Assembly: GCA_951394045.1 (NCBI GenBank)
Contig: OX595999.1
Coordinates: forward strand, 1,054,001 to 1,118,000
Direction: 5' to 3'
DNA from: Nitzschia sp. DOCU1
Taxonomy: Eukaryota; Bacillariophyta; Bacillariophyceae; Bacillariales; Bacillariaceae
DNA: 64,000 nt
The notes beneath the pieces are model-generated. The model was not told the origin of the DNA and did not search any database. It was given only the letters and a program-made list of their open reading frames with translations. Position 1 is the first letter of the stretch. Each line of letters begins with the position of its first letter. The position numbers were made by a program, and so were the translations under genes. Positions 29,857-38,300 of this stretch are shown here, piece after piece.

Positions 29857-31518
29857 TCAAAGAAATCTCCTCAGAGTGACCTTGTGCTCGAAGAGAACGA
29901 CAGTCTTCTCGGAACTTCCTTGAGGCCAGCTGAAAGTGTAGGCGTGCCTCTCCTTCTCGAACCACTGCGGACAGTAGTATACCCGAATGTCCTTACCCTC
30001 GTCACCACCGGGGCGGTTCCCCTCGCACCTACAAAACGCATCCCCTTTGCCGCATTGTTCGCAGTCAGCCTTGCGCGTTCCAAAGTGATGCAGCGGGATA
30101 CGTGGTGCGCGAGGAGTCCAGTCGTCACAGTGTCGCAGAACGGCAACAAAATCTTCATTGTCAGCTTTTGTGGGATCATTTAGCTCGTCAATTAAGACAG
30201 AGCAATATTCCAAGTCGATATGGGACGCCTGTTGGACGCCGCAATAGTGAACCCCGATGGGGTCCCACTCCGTGCTGCCTTGCTTATCGGGGTCTCGAGA
30301 ATTCTCATACTTGAAAAATGGAACCATGGGTTGATCCCGATCAAACTTTATAAAAGTCAAACCGACCGAAAGTAATCTTTCCTCCGACTGCCAGTCATGG
30401 TGCTTCAGTGCCCGGTAGACGTCTCTTGTCGTATGGGCCACTCCGTGCCACTCCTCGGTTTCATCATTGGTAGCGTAAAAGTAGATAAAATCGTACTCCA
30501 AGACGTCCGGTGGTGGTTTTTGAAAATTCCAAAAGGTATCTCGGCAAGCACGCCGAAGGTTCCGCTCGACGTCCCATAAGGTCAAAAAGGACGAAATGTG
30601 CTGTTTCACGTCAATGCCTAAATCAGCTAATCTTGTTGTCGTTTTCTCGCCTTCTGGATCGTCCCGTTCGGGTGGCATCTCGTCCCAGTCCACCAGCGAT
30701 TCAAAGGATGAATCCAACCCATTCGGATAGTCGCTTCCACTGAGAATAAACTTGCGAAGGTTGTGTATTGAGATGCTAAGGGCGGTATCCTCGCAGATGG
30801 ACGGCATGAAGACATTGACATGGTCTCGCCGATGGCCTTGTGGGTCATGAAAGTATACCGTACCAATAGTGCCATTCAATTCTGTTTCGGTATAGTTTAC
30901 AAGCCGCACTTGGTCGTTGCTCTTGACGACCCATCCATCTGCATCTACAAACAAGGCATCTTCCTCCTCTAACTCTTTTCGGACCATTTCTTGCTCTTCC
31001 CGAAACTCTTGGTCAACGTCCAAATCTCCTTCTATAACGCAGAGGAATTCTTCTCTTGCTTCTTGTAGAAAGGACATTCGCTTCTTGTTCTCACGTTGTT
31101 GATATTGTTGCCAAGCCCACTCGAGGGGTTCCCCTTGATAATCAAAGGGCAAATAGTTGGACGGTAGTTTCAAAGTACAAAAGGGCGATCGGTCCGTGTA
31201 TCTCCCATCGGCATAGTCTTGCCAAGATTCCTCATTGTCATCACCACCTGCCACCAAGTAACAAAATTTGCGAAAGCCCTGTTCGTCCAAAAAGAGAGGC
31301 GTCCAAAAGGTGGCAAAGCCTCCACAATGTTCAAACAAGGCGTCTCGCACCGCGGGGGCCAAGACGTGTCCACCATACGATTTGTCCCAAAACTCATCAT
31401 TCCAAGGCAAGACATTTTCAAAGTCTTCGGGGGCATCCGGTGCTTCCTCCCATTTGAGTATACTTTTATCGTTGGGTTCATAATCATAAGTTCGTTGAAT
31501 GACACGAGCACGTCCCAT
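29857..31518 (-). CDS. hypothetical protein with C-terminal Cys cluster
   Basis: 553 residues from ATG 31518. The open frame extends upstream without ATG. The sequence is soluble and acidic. Residues about 140-200 are rich in Gln/Glu with helical character. A DxDGWVVKSNDQVRLVNY segment near residue 200 could be a small beta-barrel (SH3/KOW-like) domain. A Cys cluster near the C-terminus (CEQCGKGDAFCRC) may bind zinc. No family recognised. It is convergent with the LtrA-like gene, 290 bp apart. Confidence 0.65.
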   Translation of the reverse strand: MGRARVIQRTYDYEPNDKSILKWEEAPDAPEDFENVLPWNDEFWDKSYGGHVLAPAVRDALFEHCGGFATFWTPLFLDEQGFRKFCYLVAGGDDNEESWQDYADGRYTDRSPFCTLKLPSNYLPFDYQGEPLEWAWQQYQQRENKKRMSFLQEAREEFLCVIEGDLDVDQEFREEQEMVRKELEEEDALFVDADGWVVKSNDQVRLVNYTETELNGTIGTVYFHDPQGHRRDHVNVFMPSICEDTALSISIHNLRKFILSGSDYPNGLDSSFESLVDWDEMPPERDDPEGEKTTTRLADLGIDVKQHISSFLTLWDVERNLRRACRDTFWNFQKPPPDVLEYDFIYFYATNDETEEWHGVAHTTRDVYRALKHHDWQSEERLLSVGLTFIKFDRDQPMVPFFKYENSRDPDKQGSTEWDPIGVHYCGVQQASHIDLEYCSVLIDELNDPTKADNEDFVAVLRHCDDWTPRAPRIPLHHFGTRKADCEQCGKGDAFCRCEGNRPGGDEGKDIRVYYCPQWFEKERHAYTFSWPQGSSEKTVVLFEHKVTLRRFL

Positions 31519-32029
31519 TATTCTAGAGAATGCCCGATTGTGATGTTTGCGATCTTTCTTGACACCTTGACAGACGAGTGAAGCGCCGACAATAGCACAC
31601 TCTGCCAGGATATACACAATTCACAAATTGCACAAACGATCAGTGGGTAGGTGATGGGGGGTTCAGAAGTGGCATGCAGAGTCCATCGTCGTTTGCTTCG
31701 TACTTGCTTTTTGCGTCGATTTTTCCCTCGCCCGCAAAAAAAACGAAGCTGACTGATCCGACTGCAAGTTCGCTTTGGTCAGAGGAGTCAATCATAGGGT
31801 AAGTTATCTCTGTATGTTTTTACCATACATAAAGTATTATGCTTCACTAGGGCTCTGTCCGTCATCCGTTCCTGGAGCAGTCGAGTCCCGCTCGCTTCGC
31901 CTTTGGCGCAAAAATGGCACGGAACCATTTTGTAGCTTTATCGTCAACCCAAGTCATAGTTGCACTTCCTGTTTTCCTTTCCATTGTTTGCTGCTGCCCG
32001 ACCCTTGGTAGGTTGCTGCAGCCCAAAGG
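31519..32029. promoter_or_regulatory. divergent intergenic region
   Basis: About 510 bp between two divergent starts (31518 minus, 32030 plus). It must hold both promoters. No known elements recognised. Confidence 0.4.
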
Positions 32030-33391
32030 ATGGAAAACGAAACTCCTTCCGCCATCACTGGTGATTCATCATCATTGCCGCAGCAAGCACGATCCGTTGA
32101 GACTACCACCGTTGAAGAACATTTACAGTCCAACGCTCCAGCAGTCGCCGTTGATGTAGCAGTGGATGACACAACGGCGGTACCGGAAGCACAACAAGAT
32201 GCTCGAAGTTCCCCACAAACATCCTTGACAATGTCGTCATCCAGAGCTGCTGCTGCGGTTGCTAAGAATCATCGAACTTGGTATCATTCCGATGGCAACC
32301 CTACCACGCCGGGTGCGGTAGCCGTACGAGGAACGCAGTCTACGACGACAAGCTGGCCTATAGAACTTGCCGATCCTAATGAGAGCGACCGCGATCAAGG
32401 AGAAGCAGAGGCAACCTCCATTATGATGGTCGAGGCTACGGCAGTGGACGAAATTATCGCCGAGCAAGTCATTCTGGAACCGTCCAGCAGCGTTGCACCG
32501 CACCCGCACCCACAGTCGTCTCCTGCTCCATCGTCATTCCATCATAATAGTCCTCTGGATGACATAACCATTCAGCATGTCGATATTGATAATTTTGATA
32601 CCGATGATCCGGAGCATGCTCCTGTTGCTGGTGGTGTGCAAGCTCCACAACAGGCCAAGGATCTCTCGCAATCGTCACCATCACATTCCTATCTAATCAT
32701 TGCCCTGTGTGTATCGTCGGTAATTCTTGTCTTTATTCTGGTGGGTTTCATTATTTCGGAACTATACATTCCAGAGATGGATGGAATCGACCAAGACAGC
32801 CTGACTGACTGTCGACTGGCACAAGAAGAAACTTTAGTGCGCTTGGAACAACTCGAAGGCATTGCCTATTTAGAATTTGCCGTTTCCTGGGGTGTTATTG
32901 GGACCATTATTTATCAATTGTTGGATACCTGTCAGGATCGGTACTGTGCCGCGAGTGAAAATCCGGATAATCCGCCGGGACACACACCGCTTTATTACAA
33001 TCTCATTTTGGTTACCATGGAAAGCTTGTGGTTGTTGGTAACACTTGGAATCATGATATGGATGGAGATGCAAGCATTACGGGAACCTCTTCAAACTATC
33101 AAAACCAAGTGTGAGAATAACAATGTCGAATGGGATGTGGCAGTGGGGGATTTGAATGCATATTACCTGGCCGCTTGTCTGCGACTTCCGCAGATTATCT
33201 TTTTGCTCATTGCCCGCGGACGACTATTGTTCAACAGCCGATCCTGTCAACACATTAGTCGCTTCTGGAGGCATTTTTGGTTCTGGTTCAAGATTGTCAT
33301 GGAGGTGGAACTCTTTTTGCTAGTTGCATGCACACTGTTTTTCTATGTGCGGCCTGTGATTGACGACATGACGGGCTTGGAAGTAGAGTAA
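32030..33391 (+). CDS. hypothetical membrane protein with long disordered N-terminus
   Basis: 453 residues from ATG 32030. Residues 1-215 are polar, Ser/Ala/Thr/Glu-rich and probably disordered. Five hydrophobic segments follow: YLIIALCVSSVILVFILVGF (about 223), LEFAVSWGVIGTIIY (about 283), ILVTMESLWLLVTLGIMIW (about 325), LPQIIFLLIARG and VMEVELFLLVACTLFFYV. The family is not recognised. The gene ends 29 bp before the target-site duplication of the non-LTR retrotransposon, so the element lies in or just after its 3' untranslated region. Confidence 0.65.
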   Translation: MENETPSAITGDSSSLPQQARSVETTTVEEHLQSNAPAVAVDVAVDDTTAVPEAQQDARSSPQTSLTMSSSRAAAAVAKNHRTWYHSDGNPTTPGAVAVRGTQSTTTSWPIELADPNESDRDQGEAEATSIMMVEATAVDEIIAEQVILEPSSSVAPHPHPQSSPAPSSFHHNSPLDDITIQHVDIDNFDTDDPEHAPVAGGVQAPQQAKDLSQSSPSHSYLIIALCVSSVILVFILVGFIISELYIPEMDGIDQDSLTDCRLAQEETLVRLEQLEGIAYLEFAVSWGVIGTIIYQLLDTCQDRYCAASENPDNPPGHTPLYYNLILVTMESLWLLVTLGIMIWMEMQALREPLQTIKTKCENNNVEWDVAVGDLNAYYLAACLRLPQIIFLLIARGRLLFNSRSCQHISRFWRHFWFWFKIVMEVELFLLVACTLFFYVRPVIDDMTGLEVE

Positions 33392-33420
33392 AAGAACAAA
33401 CTAGGGCATGGTTACAAATA

Positions 33421-33438
33421 TGTTTCTTTCTTACAATA
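33421..33438. repeat. left 18-bp target-site duplication
   Basis: tgtttctttcttacaata, identical to 41323-41340. It flanks the non-LTR retrotransposon. Confidence 0.9.
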
Positions 33439-33540
33439 TAATTTCGAGTAGAGTCAATCGCGCAGGTCGTGTATTTACTCGTTATTGTCACCTAGTACTA
33501 GTTCTACGTAGAATCTACGTAAGAGCAGCGCGAAACGTCT

Positions 33541-35397
33541 ATGCCGACCGGCAATTTAACTACCATGCATATCGATGCCTCCCGCGTCGTTAATGCACAC
33601 CGTACCCCCACTACCTCTACTCCAGCTAACAAGGATGATGCCACCACGGTGGCAAGCGGTGGAAGCGGTCAACAGAAAGTTGAAACCATGGAATTGTGCC
33701 TTAATTGGTGTTTTGACTCGGCAGAAGGCAAAACAAACGCGCAGCAGGCACAAGCAAATGTCCTCTGCACCATTCTCACCTCTTTCCCCAATGAAATCAT
33801 TGCACTTGATCACAACAACGAAGAATTTGTGATGATCGAAGGCATAACCGAGAAGAAGCTTTTGCAGAACCTTTTGAAAGCCAAGTTTAAACTCTGTCAG
33901 GCAACCAGCCCCCGGGAGAAGAGCAGGGGACGATGGTATTGTGTATACAAGTTGATGTCCACCGTCTCCTTGGCAACGATTAAACAACACTACGCTGTGT
34001 TCGAGGCTATTAAATCCTGGAAAGCCTACGTTAACATGCACTACTTTGATCTGGAGCACTGGGATATTGCGCATCTGGGATGTCTGGTCCGTGGCTTTAA
34101 CCCAAAGCATATGCACCGTCATACTGCCAAGCAGAAACTTTCCGAAGCGATGTCCGGTCAGGGTATTAATATCCCGCGCTTTGAGATTGTTCATTCCCGC
34201 ATTCGTTCCAACCTGGGTCAAGGTTTCCAGTACCAGACACAAGCGTACGAAATTCAGTGCCATCGTAGCGATGCTAAGGAATTGGCTCGCCTTTTGAAAA
34301 GTGGGTCTATGCGTAAATCCATGAGTTTTGTCCCCTATGCCTACAAACAAACTCAACCCCAAGCTTTCCTCAAAGCAATCCAGCAGCAAAACCGCGATAT
34401 GGCCGAGACGTGGGTTGTCAAGGTCGTTGGTCTCACTGACACCGTGGTCCAGGAACTCAAACCCCACTTTCTCTCCAATGATGCAGCATCCGACATCGTT
34501 TCATCCTTCAATGGAAAAGACCGTGGAGAATGGCGCATTCTTGTGAACAAGAACAAGTTTCAGCAGTATCGCAAATGGATTGAGGCCAAATGGGATGCAT
34601 TCACATCATCCCTATCTGCCGATGCTCTGATGTCAATTCCAGATAATTTCCCCGCCATGAGTGTTACCTCTGCCAAGATTCGGACAGAGGACGATGGGGC
34701 CGAAAGTGACGACGAGGATTCGTATGATACGGCATTCACGGCTTTTTCCAATTCGGTGTCAGTCGCCTCTGCAGCCGAGCATGATGAGGCGGTCGATCAC
34801 GATGACAACGTTGACGATGAGGATACTGGACCTAGGACACCCCACACTACTCCGACCCTGCGTCCTCCCTTCCAAACGTGGACTAACATCGTTCGCAACG
34901 GGAACCCATCCCCAATGTCATCAGTATCCTACTCTGCTCGTACTCGTAGCTCTGGTCGTGGACACGGGCGAGGAACGCCAGGATACGGGGGCTCAACAGG
35001 CTCAGCACCACCTACCATCCTGGCCGCTTTGACATCCACGAACGACGCCAGGGAAGCAGACCGTCTCGCGTATCAGGCCCAGCTGCACAATCTCCAAGAA
35101 GCCCATCAGCTCGCCCTTGCCGCCGCCACTAAGGAACGAGATGACCTTCAACAGAAAATTACCACCCTGACCGACGCCATTGCCGCGCAAAGTGCTCAAA
35201 CTAGCAGCCTCCAAGCCATGGTCCACCAGCTCCTAGAGCTCCAACTAGCCAACGAGACGTTCAAACCTGCCACACCACAGCGCCGGAAAATAAATTCCCC
35301 AACAGAGATGGGGCCCGAGCCAACTGCAATGCACGAGTCTGAAGTACCCCAGGAGATACTTCCGGCAGCTGATCCGCATCAGCCCATGGAAGAATGA
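33541..35397 (+). CDS. non-LTR retrotransposon ORF1
   Basis: 618 residues from ATG 33541. The N-terminal half (to about residue 370) is basic and probably folded but not recognised. Residues about 380-430 are acidic. A Gly/Arg/Ser stretch (RSSGRGHGRGTPGYGG) suggests RNA binding. About residues 500-580 form a likely coiled coil (AQLHNLQEAHQLALAAA), consistent with the trimer-forming role of ORF1 proteins in other LINEs (inference). The stop TGA overlaps the ORF2 start as ATGA at 35394-35397. Confidence 0.75.
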   Translation: MPTGNLTTMHIDASRVVNAHRTPTTSTPANKDDATTVASGGSGQQKVETMELCLNWCFDSAEGKTNAQQAQANVLCTILTSFPNEIIALDHNNEEFVMIEGITEKKLLQNLLKAKFKLCQATSPREKSRGRWYCVYKLMSTVSLATIKQHYAVFEAIKSWKAYVNMHYFDLEHWDIAHLGCLVRGFNPKHMHRHTAKQKLSEAMSGQGINIPRFEIVHSRIRSNLGQGFQYQTQAYEIQCHRSDAKELARLLKSGSMRKSMSFVPYAYKQTQPQAFLKAIQQQNRDMAETWVVKVVGLTDTVVQELKPHFLSNDAASDIVSSFNGKDRGEWRILVNKNKFQQYRKWIEAKWDAFTSSLSADALMSIPDNFPAMSVTSAKIRTEDDGAESDDEDSYDTAFTAFSNSVSVASAAEHDEAVDHDDNVDDEDTGPRTPHTTPTLRPPFQTWTNIVRNGNPSPMSSVSYSARTRSSGRGHGRGTPGYGGSTGSAPPTILAALTSTNDAREADRLAYQAQLHNLQEAHQLALAAATKERDDLQQKITTLTDAIAAQSAQTSSLQAMVHQLLELQLANETFKPATPQRRKINSPTEMGPEPTAMHESEVPQEILPAADPHQPMEE

Positions 35398-38300
35398 ATG
35401 AGGCATGGATGGAAGCGTATCCCTTCGATGAAGGCTCTGAGGATGGATCGGAACTTGACGAGTACGAGGGAAATGATTTCTTTGACGACGAATTTGTTGG
35501 CGATGTGATGGACGAAGCCAAGCCCACCAATACCACCAGACTGTATTTTATCAATCTCAATGGGATCAAGAAATGGTCCACGGATGGCGGCGATTGGCCA
35601 GCGATTTGTGATTCTGTGGCTGCAATCCATGCAGACCTTGCATGCTTCACTGAATTAAACCAGGATGTGAATCGCTACGACGTTAAGACAACCCTGGATT
35701 TAGTGGCGGGGAAATTTTTCAAACATCACCGGCTTGTTGCTGGTACTGGAAGCCGCAAGATGAAACGCACCTACAAGCCGGGTGGCACCGGAATGCTTGT
35801 AACCGAAGATACTTCATCCCTCATTCGCCACACGTCTCGCGACCGAATGGGACGTTGGGTGTCTGTCCGACTCGAGGGTGCGAATTCTGCTGCAGTGCAC
35901 ATCATCACAGCTTATCAAGTCTGCCAGGATCAAACCACAGGGGTCAACACGGCGGCAAACCAGCAAATCAGCCAATTAATTGATGAAGGCGCCCAGGAGT
36001 TTGACAACACCCGTATTAATCCGCGGGCAGCATTTATTCGGGATATCCAAGCCTTTATATTGCAGCAACAACAGAACGGCGATCGAATTGTTTTGGTAGG
36101 AGACTTTAACGAAGAAATTCACGAGCCTGACAGCGGCATGGCAGAAGTTGCTCAGTCATGCGGACTTATCGATCTTTTTGGTGCTCGTCTGGGAACAACC
36201 GCCATCCCCAGCACGTACAATCGCGGCCACAAACGCCTTGATTATGCTCTGATCACTCCTTCCCTACTGGCACTTGTCACATCTGCGGGCTACGATCCTT
36301 ATCAATATCGAATCACAAGCGACCATCGGGGCTTCCACATCGACTTTGACACAAAAGTGCTGTTTGGTACAAAACCGACTCCTCTTGCTCCGTTTGCACG
36401 GCGTGATTTCAATTCCCGCATGCCAGGAGTGGTCGCAAGCTACATCCCCACCAAAATCAAGGAACTGGAGTCGCATAATTTTGTGGAAAGGCTTCAACGA
36501 TTGAACGACCTGCAAACACCGGATCATCGATTGGCCGAAAGCCTCGATCGCGATATGGAACGTGCTGCAAAGGTGGCAGCGAAAAAGGCAAAATGCGGAT
36601 ACAGGACGCCATGGAGCCCTGCCTTTGCCCGAGCCTGGGCCACTATTCGATACTCCAAGCTGTTGATTTCTCGCTTTCGAAACCCCCTGATCGACTACGG
36701 ACCAGCCATCCAGGCTTGTATTGCCAAGCATCCAGATCTGGCTGTTATCGAGCCCCCTGACTGGGCTAGCGCTCAGGCATTTTATCGTGAGGCCATCCGC
36801 ACCCTGCAGGCAGCACCTCTCCAAGCTGCGCAACTGCGCGAAGATTACCTGGAGGAAAAAGCGCAAATGTACGCAGCCCTCCAAGCCAACGGAAAAGCCA
36901 AAGTTGTACGACGACTTAAAATAGCCGAGGCAATATACCGGACATACCAACGTCTTCAAGCAATGCAACGAAAGGGAGGCGGGGCTGGGGGCATATCCAG
37001 CCTCAAAGTTCCAATCGACCCGACGGTCCATCCAAAAGCATGCCCCTCTGGGGACGACCACTGGCGGACCGAACATGTCCCTGCAGCAATCGAGGAATTA
37101 CTGCTCCAGCGCAATCGGGAGCACTTTGGACAAGCGGAAGGGACACCCATGACAGCACCAGAAATCCGAACCCAGCTCCAATACGACGGCAATGGACAGG
37201 CATCTGATCTCATTCTATCGGGCGATTTTGACTCAAGTATCTTGGACGAAGCCACCCAACTGTTTGTGGCACATCTCCAGAAGAAGACCGAGACCATTCT
37301 CCCTGGAATTATCACCGACGACGAATTCCTTGGCAAGGTGAAGAAGTGGTCGGAATCAACATCAACATCCCCAAGCGGCTTGCATCTTGGCCACTACCAT
37401 GTTCTGTGGCGACGACACGGCCTGGCTCCAGCAAACCCACTCGCCGAAGAAATTGAGGATGGCCAACGGTTCCTTGTTCATGCCCATGTATCCCTGCTAA
37501 ATTATGCCGTAAAGTTTGGGTACCATTATGATCGCTGGACCAACGTTGTGAACGTGATGTTGATGAAAGACCCAGGTGACCCACGCATTCATCGTTTGCG
37601 CGTGATACACCTATACGAGGCTGATTATAACCTCCTTCTTGCTGTGAAATGGCGCCAAGCCTCTCATTTTGCCGAAGACAATAAGCTGCTCAACGACGGC
37701 CTCTATGGAAGCCGGGTTGGCCGATCTGCGCATGAACCAGTGTTTCTGGAAATTCTTCAGAATGATATCTACCTGCTGTCAATGAAGCCAGGCATAAATT
37801 TTGATCTTGACGCGACCTCCTGCTACGATCGCATTCTGGCGGCTATTGCCTCCCTTGCCAGCCGACGCATGGGCATGTGCCGACATGTTGTCCTCGTCAA
37901 TGCACGCACTCTAGAGGAAGCAAAGTTTCGCTTAAAAACGAGCCTTGGCATATCGGAAGCCTGGTACCAACACTGTGAAATCTTCCCCATTCATGGCACG
38001 GGCCAAGGGTCAGGAAACTCGCCTCAGATCTGGTGCTTCGTGTGCTCAGTGTTGTTCGACGCCTTTGCCGCAGCAACCAACGGAGCAACATTTGTGTCTC
38101 ACAACGGTCGCTTGGAACTCACCATTCATATGGTGGGTTTCGTTGACGATTGCACCCAGCGCGTAAACGACTTCACTGCTCATGTTCAACCTTCGGCTGA
38201 AGCCCTCTGTGCACGGATGCAGCAAGATGCCCAGAAATGGAACGACCTCCTCTGGTCTTCTGGGGGGGCCCTTGAAATCCCCAAGTGTTCATTCCACTTG

